This document shows positions 1 to 12,558 of a stretch of DNA of 64,000 bases, in pieces. The stretch lies in assembly GCA_033439265.1 (NCBI GenBank), contig JAVTVX010000012.1, forward strand, positions 12,993,501 to 13,057,500, given 5' to 3'. This DNA is from Dillenia suffruticosa (Eukaryota; Streptophyta; Magnoliopsida; Dilleniales; Dilleniaceae). Numbering within the stretch: the first letter of the stretch is position 1; the number at the start of each line of letters is the position of its first letter. The notes beneath the pieces are model-generated. The model searched no databases and was not told the DNA's origin. It worked only from the letters and a program-made list of their open reading frames with translations. A program made the translations under genes and the position numbers.

Positions 1-1477
1 GAGTTTACAATATTTGAAGAAGAAGTAGCAGAAGATCCAAAATGGCTGAAAGCCATAGTGAAGGATATTTCAATGATAGAGCAGAACCAAATTTTGGAGT
101 TGTGCCAAAGCCATGTGAAGTTAAGCCTATATTATGTAAATAGATCTACAAAATTAAAACACACCCAGATGGATCCATTGAATGTTATAAAGTCAGATTG
201 GTAGCTCATGGTTTTTCTCAGTAATATGGCTTGGATTATGATGAAACGTTTAGTTTAGTAGCCAAGAACACTATCATTCATATCTTATTAGCCTTAGCAA
301 ATAGTATGTCATGGACTTTGTGGGAGATGGATGTGTATAATACTTTCGTATATGGAGAAATTGATCGTGAGATCTATATGAAGTAGCCGTCAGGCTTTTA
401 TAGCCAAAACAAGCCAAATTATGTGTGAAAGCTAAGGAAAGCTTCTAAAGTAAGCACCATGAGTATGGTAAGGAAAAATTGCAAATTCTTAATCACCAGC
501 AGCTTCAAGCTTATTTGTCAAAGTTTGGGATAGCAAACTAGCTATAGTTCTAATATACATAAATGACAGTCATTATCGGCGATGAGAAGGATGAAATCCA
601 ACTCATCAGAGGGAATTTAGCTACTGGGTTCAAAATAAAGGAGCTTGGAGAACTGAAGCACTTTCATGGGCTCAAGATAGAGAAAATAGAATAAGGATTA
701 TTCATCAAACAACAAAAGTATGCAAGAGACCTTTTAAAGAGATTTGGATGTTAGAATGCAAGCCAATAACTAATGAAAGATCTAGAAGATGCCATGATGT
801 ATCAACGATTAGTTTAGAGTCTTATCTACTTGACAATGACGTGACTAGATATCTCATTTGCAGTTGGAGTTGTTAGTCGATTCATGTAAAAGCCAAAGAA
901 GCCTCACTTAGAAGCAGTACAAAGAATCATAAGATATGTAAAGGGCATGATTGGCTATGGTATTATGTACAGGAAAGGAGGAACCATTAAACTAGAAAGA
1001 TATTATTCCTGAGATCATCACTCGATGTTCGACTACAGCTTATACATTTAGTCTTTAGATCGAGGGCTATGTCTTGGTGTAGTAAGAGACAGCAGACTAT
1101 TTAACTGTCTACTACTTAGGTGGAGTACACAACATCAGCTATAGCAACTCAAGAATGCACGTGGCTTACTAAACTCTTGAAGGATCTGCATCAAATGGTT
1201 AACCATCCGGTATCCCTACATTGTGATAGTTAATCAGCTATATAGTTGGCAGAGAACCTTGTGTTTCATTTGAGGACGAAACATGTGGAAGTTTACCATC
1301 ACTTTATAAGAGAGATAGTGCCACAAGGAGACATGGAGATGAATCAGCCAAGACAGAATATGAAGTAGCTGATATCTTCACAAAGAGCTTAAGCACGGGA
1401 ATAAATTTTTAGAGTTCTGTCAACAACGGGGGATGATCAAAAATCATAAACAAGAAAGTGTAGTCGGTGAGAGAGAG
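1..1477 (+). pseudogene. Ty1/copia pol remnant: reverse transcriptase and RNase H
   Basis: This is the 3' part of a copia polyprotein, entering from the left edge. Reading across frames gives the usual order. Near 1-170 is an RT N-terminal stretch (EEEVAEDPKWLKAI). Near 215-260 is YGLDYDETFS, and near 325-385 MDVYNTFVYGEIDREIYMK. RNase H pieces follow near 1120-1320, including TTSAIATQECTWL and LRTKHVEVYHHF. In the family this region copies the element RNA into DNA and degrades the template. Here many stops and frameshifts rule out a product: a TAG sits in the conserved YMKQPSGF motif, and the second RT motif (YVDD) is not recoverable. A matching LTR follows directly. No lineage is assigned; the wording is of the RVT_2 (PF07727) type. 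Confidence 0.85.
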
Positions 1478-1935
1478 TGTTAGAAAAGTGCCACCACCCT
1501 TTATAAGAATTTAGTTTAGTGTGGACTTATATAATCCTAGAATACTCTAATGGTAATAATCTTAAAAAAGCACCGTCTCATTCTAGAAGAATTTAGTATA
1601 GTATGGATTTATGTAATTCGAGAATACTCTAATAGCAAAATTACGCTAGCGATTTAATTAAATTGTTTAAAATATTCCCTAGCCAACTTAGTACTAATAT
1701 AAATAGGAGTGAGTTCTTTGTGATGGAGGCAAGATAATTCCTCCAATTCCCTAGCTTCTCCATTCAAATCTTGGTTTGGAGTAGAGATCATGTAGTGTCC
1801 CAAAGCTGTGTTATATAATTATTTGTTTAATTTTAATATTTGAGTTATAAGTTTTTTTTGAGTGATATTATGAGCATTATATTGTCATCATCATTTTGTT
1901 GTATGTTTTTGTCCATTACTCAGTTAAATTCAACA
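1478..1935 (+). repeat. 3' LTR of the left-edge copia element
   Basis: The segment begins TGTTAGAAAAG and ends TTCAACA, so the ends are the short inverted TGTT/AACA expected for an LTR. It follows the RNase H remnant at the right distance. A TATA box (TATAAATA, 1698-1705) fits the U3 promoter. Inside, a stretch of about 100 bp occurs twice in tandem (GAATTTAGT followed by TATGGATT or GTGGACTT, then GAATACTCTAAT), near 1508-1560 and 1589-1635. The 5' LTR lies outside the window, so the end at 1935 and the possible duplication ATCAA (1936-1940) are inferred. Confidence 0.6.
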
Positions 1936-1940
1936 ATCAA

Positions 1941-2922
1941 AGCTATAGTTTAGTGGTATTATTAGTGCCAACAAAATTTGATGCTGTCTTTTTGTTTTGC
2001 CCTATGAACCTTCCAATTGTGAACGGGTTGAAATTTTGTACAAATTATATAGAATCATTGGTGTGCATTTATTAACATTCTCTACCTGAATATGTTTACT
2101 CAAAACGGACATATAATTGATAGCGGTCTGCATGAAAAATTGTGGAACCATGCAAAGGGATTGCCTTCAAAATCCAATAATCACCTCAAAAATATATATA
2201 TATTTTACAAGCACATCCGATAGATATTGGAAATCCTGAGATCACCTCCAAGTATATGCAGCAAAAGCCATGCTTGAGGGAGCCCGAATTATGAAGGTAT
2301 GCCCCTCTTTACTAAAAATACAAAATGAAATTTTTAGCTTAGTGAAATTTAACCTTTAGTTGCCAAATATGACACTAATCTATGTCTTCTTATTCTCACA
2401 CAAGCATTTCTTAGCTAGGTTGATAGGTTTCCCATAGACGCCATGGATTCTCAAGATAAGGAACAATCATGGTTGAGATACAACAACGTGGCGCAAGGCT
2501 TTACTTTAAATCGATCTCTTTCGGCCTTTCTTCATGACAAAAATTTTCCTTATTACTTTTCAGGGGTTATTACTATTCACATTCTCCTTTACTAACTATA
2601 CTACTATTAATAACAGAAACCTAATCATGTTAGCTAGAAAAATTTAATTATATGATCTTACTTTGTTAAGTATATGGTTAGGATGAAATTTCAGACTCTT
2701 GATCAGAGTTCTGCCATTACCGTGATGGTCTGGAAATCAGACCCTTCGCTTCTACTATGTATGATACCATCATATATCCCTCCATAGGACTTGTTATGCA
2801 TTGATTTTAATAACTCTGAAATTCTGTAGAAAATACAAAGTTAGCAAATACAAACACAAGAACTCTGTGTTTCAAGTGGCTTCACCGTTTCATTCAAAAG
2901 TTCAATAACTCCAACCACAGAT
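1941..2922. other. Unassigned AT-rich sequence
   Basis: I see no recognisable gene or element here. Together with 13,063-13,389 it forms the sequence that the copia element at 2,928-13,057 landed in. Short open stretches exist near 2245-2300 and 2440-2560, but none has a recognisable domain. An old, unidentified repeat or host intergenic DNA is equally possible. Confidence 0.4.
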
Positions 2923-2927
2923 GTGAC
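2923..2927. repeat. Target-site duplication GTGAC, left copy
   Basis: GTGAC directly abuts the 5' LTR and is identical to 13058-13062 after the 3' LTR. Five bases is the usual copia duplication length. Confidence 0.92.
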
Positions 2928-3436
2928 TGTTAGAAAATGGAGGCGGGTCCGCCCATGAGGGTAGACCCGCCCCATGATTTAACATTTTGAAAGTTGTGGG
3001 GAGGGAGTGGTTATTGAGAAACCACCCCCTCAACTCCCTTATGTGCCAAATGGAAAGGAAAAACCTCCCTTCTCTCTCTCTCTTTATTTTTTTTGGAATG
3101 TATAATCTTTTCTCACTTCCTTTTTGGGGTGACGTGAATAGGAAGAACCAAAACAACATAAAAAGGAGAAGAGTAAGGAGAAGCCATTTTGTTATGGTAG
3201 TGGGAGTATTCACATTTGAAAAAAAAAAAGGAGAAACCTTGAAGAAGGGTTTGAATTTGTTGATCATTACTACCAAAGGTATTTAAATTATGGAACATAG
3301 AAAGTGATATGATTTATGTGACATTTTCTTGACCTAGAATACTCAACCGTCAGAAAGAGGTAAGTGATTCTAACCCAATTAGATCTATGGATTTTTGTAT
3401 GTAAAAATTGTTTGTTGGTTTATATGAAAACCTTCA
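2928..3436 (+). repeat. 5' LTR of copia element 2928-13057
   Basis: It starts TGTTAGAAAATGG and ends just before the primer site. It aligns along its length with 12559-13057 and differs by scattered substitutions plus about 14 extra bases near 3280-3300. An 8-bp perfect stem (GGCGGGTC at 2942-2949, GACCCGCC at 2964-2971) encloses a 14-nt loop just inside the U3 start. A CT-rich tract lies near 3067-3085. Confidence 0.93.
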
Positions 3437-3437
3437 T

Positions 3438-3449
3438 TGGTATCAGAGC
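3438..3449 (+). other. Primer-binding site, tRNA-Met type
   Basis: TGGTATCAGAGC lies one base after the 5' LTR. This is the standard plant copia primer site, complementary to the 3' end of initiator tRNA-Met, where minus-strand DNA synthesis starts. Confidence 0.93.
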
Positions 3450-4706
3450 AAATTGTGGGTGTTTCCTGCCTCTTTAGTTGGGTATTAAAAATGAAAATAC
3501 TTAGAATAATTTTCAAGGTTCATTAATGGCAATTTGAAATTGGTTTAATGGAATGATCTCAATTTTACATAGTAGGATGCTTGTTGCATGAGAATGAAAT
3601 CTGCAAAATTTGGCATGTATCTGATAAGTATATCATGAGATATTGCAAACCCTAACCAAAACTTAATTTACTCGGATCTGTAAAAATATTGAGTTTCATG
3701 GCATGCAATTTATATGGTTAGGTTCCTCTTGAAAAATGTTTTCCAACCATATAAAGAATATAAAAAATAGTTAAGAATTGAGAGAGATATGATAGTTCGA
3801 AATTTGGGTCGAGAACCAGAAATTTTGAGAAGAAGATAAACAATATCGGGCCAATCCCACTCTCGGCAGCGGTAAGTGAGATCCACCCCCTAAGCTAGAG
3901 ACCTCCGATTGAAAATCCGAAAGTACTATTGAATTTAGAGACATTGAAAATGTGGGGGTAGCCAAAATTTCGGAGCCATCCAATGGATAGAAGGTGGCGC
4001 ACATAGGTCACGCGCCACCCAAGGATAGTTGGCATGTCCATTTTGACAACCCACTCTGGCGGCGTGTGGGGGAGCATGAAACCTCTGTTTCGGAGGGAAT
4101 TTTCACCGGAACAAGTTTTTACTCCCTTTGAATTTTTCTGTTAATTTTAATTTATTTTTTAGATTGAAAATATAATTTTTATTAATTTTTGACTTAGAAA
4201 TTGTATAAAATTACAAAAAAACTATTTTCGGTTCACGAAAAATTCTGAAAATTTTTATATGTGGTTAGAAAATTATTTTCTTAATTTTGGCTACTTGGAT
4301 GAAGATTTGTTTTTCACTCACCATTTGTTTGAATTTTTGGCTCAATAATTTATATTCGAAAATTAGTTTTTCTAACATAAAATTATTTTAAATTTGAGCA
4401 AATATTTGTAAAATAAATACTCTAAGATTTATTTTAATATTATGGTTGGGTGCATGCCTAACCAATATTATTCTCAATTTCAGGGAAAATGGTGATAATC
4501 GAACGTCTATTTGAAAGTATTCCGGGCCTCTGGTGGTGGGAAAGAGATTTGAGATGTCCAGAGCATTTGATGAAATTGGGTCAAATGTTGACTTACAGAA
4601 TAGACCCATCTCATACTTTGCCAGATCATTTGGAGATCATGGAAGTGAAACGTTTGGAACTTATTCAGTTAGGTCATGCCATTTTGGGGGGATGACGTGT
4701 ACATAC
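3450..4706 (+). other. Leader of the copia element, interrupted at its right end
   Basis: About 1.25 kb lies between the primer site and the nested LTR with no intact coding sequence. A pyrimidine/CAG step near 4470-4485 (TTTCAGGGAAAATG) precedes a short open stretch, 4489-4695, that I cannot match to gag. Its other reading frame gives SFARSFGDHGSETFG, also unassigned. The stretch 4702-4706 (CATAC) is the left copy of the nested LTR's duplication. Confidence 0.55.
4702..4706. repeat. Target-site duplication CATAC, left copy
   Basis: CATAC abuts the TG start of the solo LTR and matches 7126-7130. Confidence 0.88.
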
Positions 4707-4722
4707 TGTGGCACCGACAAAG

Positions 4723-4757
<35 letters not shown>

Positions 4758-7125
4758 GGGAAAGTGAAAAAGTCACTTTCCCAATTCTTCCACTCATTCT
4801 CTCCCTCTCTCGATTTACTCTCTCTCTCTCACGAATTCTCTCTCCCATCACTTTCTCTCATCTCTCACCCCCAATCTCTCCCTCTCTGTTTCTTTCATTC
4901 TCTCCCTCTCCCGACTCTCTCTTTCTCTCTCTCTTTATCTCTCTCTCATCCTCACTCTCTGTTTCACTCTCCGTTTCTCTCCTCTCCCGCGCACGCGCGA
5001 ATGGGTTCTCTTCACCCTTTCCCGAGCGCGCGACAGTAGCGCTGTCCTTTCCTTGCTCGCACACTCGCGCTTTGCTCTCTCCCTCTGCTGAAAGCTCTTC
5101 TGCAGCCCTCGCAGGAGCCCAAGCCAGCAGTAGCAAGAGACATTCGGAACCCTAGGCCGCGACTTGCATTTCATCCCCTACGCAGGTAAGAACGATTCTC
5201 TTATCAATAGTTTAGGGGTTTTGATTCTCTTGGAAATTAGGGCTAATTGCTAAAGTGTGCTTCGGTTTGGAAACATTACAGTGGTCTGGACCGAGTTGTA
5301 GACGCACGGACGCTAGAGCTGCAAGCTGCGAAACCCTAGGTAAGAGAAATTCTAGTTCCTTCAGAAATTTGAATGAGTTTAGTCCGAATTTAGAATGAGA
5401 GATTTGTATATATTATGAAAATGTCTGAAATTTGAAAAGAGTGCATTTTCCCGAATTTTGATATGTGATTTTTAGGGTTACGTCTAAATTCTACATGAAT
5501 TTAGGTTGATTAAATACGAAAGAAACGTGTTAGATGAAATTAGAACTTATTTGGCTGATTAGAATAGATTTTCTTGAAATTTGAATTGAAATTGTGGATT
5601 ATTGGTCTAGGTTGACCTTTTTGGAGCTTGAAATGAGATTTCTTGAGTATCGATAGGGCATAGGGAGTGGATACCCTCCCTAAAAGGTGAGTGGATGGTC
5701 CGTTGTGTTATAAATGAGCAAATGAGTTTAAAATTGTTTTATAAATGATTTTGTAAGATTTTTCATGTTTTATATCAATTGTTTTGTGATCGTGGGATGT
5801 CCGGACTAGATTGTGAAGCATGAATGCATCCATTGTATTTATAAATGCATATGTGCCATATATGATTTGATGTTGCTCTATAAATTGCTATGACACGAAA
5901 TTGATGATTGGTTGCTAGAAATTATGGCACATGACTTGAGAAATGACATATTTGATAAATGCATGGTGCTATTAGTTAATGGCTATAGTCATTCCCTCCA
6001 CGGAGCGACCCGACGGGGTGGCGTGGTTGGGGTTTTATTGCGAGAGAGGTATACGCAGCCTCTGCTCTGCCACGTCGGACTATCCGGATTGCACCTCGGG
6101 GAGGTCCGAGCCAACGCCAAGGAAGGGGGTAGTGTTTGAAATATTGAAATGGAAAACCTCTTGGCGGGCTTTCGTCTTGGTTCGGCCAAATGCAAGACGG
6201 AAGTAATTTCGATGGGACCCTTGTGATTTTCTGAAAGAATACTTGATGTGGATGCATACTTTACGAATTACCTGATTTATTGAAAAATGTTTCGACATAT
6301 ATGAAATGTTATTTGAGATATACTTGACACTCCCACATTCACCCCTCATTTATCACACAATTATACCATTGCACTCCACTCACTGAGTATTTCCCAATAC
6401 TCACCCCTCCCTTTAACATTTTTCAGAGGAAATTTAGATCTGCTGCAGAAATTGGAGCTGGGGAGGATTTATTCCGCTGACTTGTGTAGGTACATAGAAA
6501 TGCAAGTTCATTTTGGTTGATTTTGAAGTCCATGGAATGAAAGACTTGTATAACTCTTTTGGTATGGATTAAATTAATACTTGTTTTATATATAAGAGCA
6601 AGTATTAATGGAATCCTTACATGGTTTGTACGAAACTTGTTTATTTTCTTTTAAACTCTCATATGAGACATTTGGATTGAAATCCTGAATTTCGATACTT
6701 TCTTTTGGATTTGTGAAGTTCTGTACATCTCATACCGCTTGGATTTTTCTGACGCTAGCTCATTTTTCCATGCGAATGTTAGTAAAATCTTGCGATTATA
6801 ATTTGGGACTTCTTTGTTTTAAATGTTTTAATTATGCTGAGAATTCTGGAATGGCTGGAATTGTCAATTTTTGCATGTATGCATGTACAGGAACCCCCGC
6901 CCCATTCGCGTGTCGATGTATGCTCGTGTGTACAGGGATGAACCGGATGGGTCCTTTATATGTGTATTGTCATATGATTTTTCCCATTTTTGATGGAGTG
7001 TGTATTGGATGAGTTTTGAACTGATTTGTAGCCTTGCGGAGTCCCGGTATAAGGGGAGGTTCTGCCCGTGTACCGAGACAACGTGGCGGCTGTTGCATGG
7101 TCGATCCGAGGATCGGGGCGTGACA
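4707..7125 (+). mobile_element. Solo LTR of a gypsy-like retrotransposon, nested in the copia leader
   Basis: The 2,419-bp segment starts TGTGGCACCGACA, ends GGGGCGTGACA, and is bounded by CATAC on both sides (4702-4706, 7126-7130). With only one LTR and a matched 5-bp duplication, it is a solo LTR left by recombination between two LTRs. It holds a long A run (about 4725-4755), a pyrimidine-rich tract (about 4790-4985), and a G+C-richer stretch near 5990-6190. A near-twin of similar length lies in reverse at 27093-29529. The terminal bases and length suit long-LTR gypsy lineages, but no internal gypsy coding is present to name one. Confidence 0.9.
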
Positions 7126-7130
7126 CATAC
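7126..7130. repeat. Target-site duplication CATAC, right copy
   Basis: CATAC directly follows the terminal TGACA of the solo LTR. Confidence 0.88.
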
Positions 7131-8780
7131 TGAGAAACTCTCTGTCTCCTTATTGGGCTAGCATAGTTGATGAGTTGATTGTCGAGAATGAGCACATGAT
7201 TTTGGATGATGTGAGATCGTTATTAATACAAAAGTGGGAAGTCAAAAATATACAGAGTCAAATAAAGAAAAGGCTATCACAAAATATAAAGAGTTCTCCA
7301 CGAGCCATCAAGAGATTTGTACCCAGGGATTGACTATCTAAGGCAATTGTGAATATGGTATCCCGAATGAATTTGTTCTGAACGAGATAGTTTATTTATA
7401 AGTTTTCTTTTGCATGTTATGACTGTTGACTATGAGCATGATCATGTAAAAAATGAATTTTTAATTTTTTTAATGCAAAGTTTCTTTTTAGCAATTGCTG
7501 GCTTTTTTTATTAAAGTCTATGATCATTAGGAAAAAGAAAACTAGGATCCCTTAACTGAAAATTTTGGATTGATAGAATTTGAATAATTTTCATCCGAAA
7601 TTAAAATGTTATTTAAATATTTTGTGTATTTAAGTGGGAGGTTTTTTTGTTGGCAGAATTTAAGTAATTTTCACCTAAAACCTATTGAATTTTGTAATTT
7701 CAAATTAAATTTATGATAGTGATACATTATGATCATAGATGATAATTGGGAACTTAGTGAACTTTCGATTCTATACCTAACGTTGATCTGTCATGAATGT
7801 TAATTTTTTGAAATTCAAAATTATTTATATGGTATGAGCATTAGTATAAGTGTCAACCCTCTTAGAAACCCAAACCATAACATCAAAATCCATTATTAGG
7901 GATTTTTAATAGAGATGACAAATTGAATGACGACAATCATGAGGTATGACGTCATAAAATTTGATATATGCTGAAAGAATATGATACCTTAGAAGGTATC
8001 AAGCATGTCATGGAAAACCTTGGTATGAGCAATGCTACTCCATAAAAGAAAAAACAAGAGATTTACTAGGTATGGAAAATAATAGATTCCAATCGCGTGC
8101 AACCCTGGTTAGTTCTAAGATTGATGATATGATACCCTGGTATGAGTAACGTATGACTGCTCATGATATCTGGGTGTATCTTATAATAAAACATAGAGGT
8201 ACTAGTGACTTATTTTAGACAAATGACCATAATGTTTGATACCTTTGAAAAGTGATATTATTACAGTATCAAACAGTATTTAAGGGTCATGTCTAATATG
8301 ATTAGAGAGTAGTAGTCAGCTGATCATATCCTCTCCAATAAATAGAAAGTTCAAATGTTGATCCGATTCCTTGCTGCTAAGTGAGAGCACCTGAAAGTCT
8401 GTTTGACTCACAATAATAGTGTGAAGACTTTCACGGATGTTGCTCGTTATGTTGAGCTTGAGGATGAGCGGCTTGGTGTTGTAAGATCCACAATTAATGT
8501 TTCTGTTATAGAGTCAAGTTTCAATTAGAGTTTCGGACTCTAAGTGTGAAAGGGACTAAAACGAAAGCAAGAAAGGAAAGGAGAATGAAAAAAGATTACA
8601 AAAGAACAACTCTTGAAATAAGAACAGACTGAGAGACACTTGAAGATTTTCGTCGAATGTCTTCTAGTTGGAAATAGATCGGTGTCGAGAACAATACAAA
8701 AAAAAATTGATGTTAAAGAAACAGACACTTGTAAATTGAAGTTACAAAGTAGCCAGATTCTCAATTTACGTGATGTTTTC
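7131..8780 (+). pseudogene. copia gag remnant
   Basis: From about 7,900 the sequence aligns piecewise with a copia capsid gene of the UBN2/Retrotran_gag_2 type. The clearest piece, near 8388-8520, reads LKVCLTHNNSVKTF, then YVELEDERLG. The same signature stands at 18908-19020 in the related element. The region 7131-7900 is AT-rich leader or gag N-terminus decayed beyond recognition. The basic stretch before the zinc knuckle is visible near 8545-8600, but the CCHC knuckle itself is not recoverable. In the family, gag forms the particle that packages element RNA. Stops and frameshifts throughout make a product impossible. Confidence 0.75.
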
Positions 8781-8789
8781 TGCATGCTT

Positions 8790-11430
8790 GAAATACAATA
8801 GAATCTTATCTATTCTTGTTCTTTTGGAACTTAGTTATATTTTGAACTTTCAGAAAGATAAGGTGAATTTGCAACTGAATGACATGTGTTGGTTCTGGAC
8901 AATTTGCAACTAGTTTTATAATTTTGCAATATAATGGATGAATGTTTAACTATTAAGTTAGACTTTGTCATGCTTGCAAAATAATGAGAAAACTATTTGG
9001 AAAAGCCATTTGGGTTGAATTTCATTGCTATTTGTCCATTCAAACATTTGTGGTTCAATAAGTATGAAGGCAAGAAGACATGGAATTTTGTGTTTCATTA
9101 GTTTATAGATGACTTCACGTCATTTGGTTGTATCTATTTGATTTCTCACAAGTCTGAAACACTTGAGTGTTTTAGACATTATATGAGCAGATTAGATAAT
9201 TAAATGGATAGATGGTGTGAATATCTATCAGATCGAGTTAAGGATCTGTGTAACGAAAGCAATATAATCCGATATTTGACTATTTCTTAAACACCTCAGT
9301 AAAAGTCGTGTTGTAGTAAGAAGAAATAGGATATTGTTGGATATGACAAAATCCATGATAGTGCATATTGACTTGTCGATTTCCTTTTGGGGAGATATCT
9401 TGTTAACTACTGGTTATATTTTGAACAAACTGCCTTCGAAATCAGTACCACTGACATTACATGAACTTTGAACTGGTAAAAAGCCGATTCTGAGTAATCT
9501 CAGATTTTGGGGATCGGCCGTTTATTCCAATATGTTTGGAAAATTGGATTTCCAAAAAAGTATGAGTATCTTATAAGATACTCACACCAGTCTAAAAGTT
9601 CAATGTTCATTGATTAACAAAAAAAATGATACTGTAGCAGAGATTGAATCACTGATGTCACATTTTTTTGGAGAATGAATTTCCTAGCACAAGTGACATG
9701 AAAGACATGAGTTCTTATTTGAATTAGTTGATTCAAAAGATGGCACTGTCTATAATAAATCATTGGAATGATGTTGATCCTAATGGGAGGGATCCAAATT
9801 CTAGCGATCCAACTGAATCACAAAATTCAGAAAAACGTTAGGAAAAATGTGTCCAGACATTATTTTGAGAATAAATGGATACATATTTATTGTTACTCCA
9901 GAAGATGAACAAAAGCCTAAAACATAGATTAGGCTCCATCTGATCCTTCCAAGGATGAGGGGATAAAAGCAATGGAAGAAAAAGAATTGGAGTTATTGAG
10001 TTATAACCATACATTAGAATTGTTTGAACTTATATTGGGGCGCAAGGTTATTGGGAACAAGTGGGTTCTTAAAACCGAGTGTAGAATAAATGGAACTATT
10101 GAGAGGTAAAAGACTCAACTAGTAGTAAGAGGTTACACTCTCTAAAAGGGTGTTGATTATGAGGAAATCTTTTCCTGGTAATGAAATTTACCTCATTTCG
10201 CCTATTGTTAAAAATAGTTGCTAATTTGGATTTAGAATTACGTCAAATGGACATGAAGACTACCTTTCTCAATTGAGAACTTGAGGAAGAAGTCTATATG
10301 GCACACCAGAGGATTTTGTCATTGAAGGCTAGGAAAACAGAGTATATAAATTGAGTAAATCAATTTATGGCTTTAAGCTGTCTTTTAGATAATGGTATTT
10401 AAGATTTCACAAAGGTGTGATATCTTATGATTTCGTCATGATGGACAAAAACCATTATACTCATGTTGAGATGTCCGATGATAATTTTGTAATTCTATCT
10501 CTATATGTCGAAAACATATTATTAGTCACGAATAATAAGGAGTATGTCCTTCAGATCTTGAAATGGATGTGTTCCAATTTTGAGATGAAGGATATGGGTT
10601 AAGACAAATTGGGAATTAAAACCTATAAAGATCGTTCCAAGAGATTATTTGGATCATCTCAGGAGTTTCATATTATAAAGACTCTAGAACGATACAAAAT
10701 TGAAAACTGCAAACCCATTAAATACTTCTGTGACTAAAGGCGATGGTTCAAGTGATGTAATACCCTAACCCTCATGATCAATAAATGAAATGTCCAGAAT
10801 GTAACATATTAGCATAGTTTGGAGCTTGAAGTACGCTCTGATGTGTACTCGTCCCGATATTTGTCATCTATGGATTTAGTTAGCAAGTATCCGTCCAATC
10901 CAAAAAATATTGATTGGATTGATACGAATAGGATATTGAAATACCTTAATGGAACTACAGATTATTTCCTTTGTAATTAAGGAAACGATCTAGTATTGAA
11001 ATGATACACGATAGTGATTGGCAAGATGATTTAAATGAAAGAAAATCTACCTTTGGTTATGTTTGCTTACTCAATAACAGCGCTGTCTCAAGGAGTAGCA
11101 AAAAACAAATTTGTGTTTTTCTTTCTACAGTGAAAGTAGACTTTGAGATCTATACTTTCGCAGTTTATGAGATATTTGGTTGTATAGAGTTTTGTAATAT
11201 TTGGGAGTAGTAACCAATTTAGTGGGAGTTATAATTTAGTGACAATAAGTCAGCTATTGTTTACGTTTGAGACTCCAAATATAATGACAAAACCAAATAT
11301 ATAGATACAAAGATCAATCTTGTTAGAGACATGATTGAAAAGAGAAAAATGACACTAAAGTACATGTTTATGCGTTTGATGGTGACTGATCCGTTTACAA
11401 AGCCAGCACCTGAAGACATGTTTGTGTGAC
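8790..11430 (+). pseudogene. copia pol remnant (integrase, reverse transcriptase, RNase H)
   Basis: Reading across frames gives a pre-integrase/integrase segment near 8990-9350 (GKAIWVEFHC and a TSFGCIYLISHKSET-like stretch). An RT segment follows near 9960-10,740, then RNase H near 11,000-11,430 (HDSDWQDDLNERKSTFGY, then a TKYIDTKINL-like stretch). The RT catalytic YVDD box reads YVEN here (around 10,505-10,516), so the second aspartate pair is lost as well as the frame. Compared with the sister pol at 19,251-22,437 this copy has far more stops and indels, so it is older or under more mutation pressure. It cannot encode an enzyme. Confidence 0.88.
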
Positions 11431-12558
11431 ATGTTGGTTTCTTGAGTTGCGTAGATTATTATGACAGTACTGTGATTGTGATTATAATCATATGCAGAGT
11501 ATGTATGATGTAATGCTCATATTCAATGACATTTGAATTTTGTTTTTGTGTTCAAAATTCTGGTGTCTAAATTAAAAGTATGTAAATTTTGAGATTGCCT
11601 CTCTCACATCAGCAATCGCCTCTATTGTCTGTGTGATATGTAGAGATGATGCTGTGTTAATTTGTAGTGGATTAACACATATATATGCCGCCTTAGTTAA
11701 GTGCTGAGATGAAATTACCAGTTGAGTATACATATGTGGTAATCGATATGGATTCCCCACAATGCATTGGACTTGTTGAATAGCGAGGTGTGAGTTTTTC
11801 TTGATATTGTGAGATTTTTGAGGACTTGTAAGAAGAAAAACTCAGGTCAAGTGCTGTGTACACTTGGACTAAAACCTGTACGATACTAAATTTTAGAAAA
11901 CAAGACATACGTTTCTAGATAGGAAGATAGCGTATCGTAGCATGTGCTTCATATCACGTGTGCTTACGTGACCATATAGGTAATGAGATGGTGCATCCCT
12001 TTTCATCTCATTATGTAAGACTAGGAGATTTAAATTTAACCTCAAGTTATACCCTTAGGACCTTTGTCTGTCTCTTGAGATTTTATCTTGGTGTTGCTAC
12101 TTTAGCATATCATCAATTAACCATGGTTGATTCGGTTTTGCAGTGCATGTCTAGAAAAACAGCTAAGATAAAGTTAAAAATTAGTAGTATGAAAGGAAGA
12201 CCGTCTCTGACTGACACATTGCTCTGTATTCACAGACCGGTCAATTATGTCTATGACTTAGTCTTTAGAGATGTAATTGTGAATACATGAATGGATTTGA
12301 GTCAAGTATGCTCTTACATTATTTTGAGGGATGAGAGATACGTTGATTGTGTCAAGTAAAAGAGGTCTGGGGTATAGCGAGATAAGATGTTCTCATCACC
12401 ACATTGACGATGAGTTGCTATATATCCTTAACCGGTGTATAGTTCTAGAGCTCTTGGTTTTCTCACAAATCACACGATCCACTTGCTTGTATGAAATTGA
12501 TGTTTGATAGTAATGATCATATTGTGTACGAGTCTAACCTTCATGTGTGAGTAGGAGA
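11431..12558 (+). other. 3' internal noncoding region of the copia element
   Basis: About 1.1 kb separates the end of RNase H from the 3' LTR. It aligns with 22438-23507 of the related element in the same order, including a shared block around 11,640-11,700 (AACATATATATGCCGCCTTAG). A shared step near 12,125-12,150 (GATTGATTCGGTTTTGCAG in the sister) resembles a splice acceptor. An open stretch of 110 codons at 11958-12290 is not kept in the sister copy, so I do not call it a gene. A purine-rich stretch just before 12559 (GTAGGAGA) is a plausible polypurine tract. Confidence 0.7.

Noticed and set aside
4533..5039. 168-codon frame running through poly-Lys and Ser/Pro-rich sequence
   Set aside because: It crosses the boundary of the nested LTR and an A run, so it joins two unrelated elements; pure composition.
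11958..12290. 110-codon frame in the copia 3' internal region, a candidate third gene
   Set aside because: The aligned region of the sister element (22,890-23,230) has stops in the corresponding frame.
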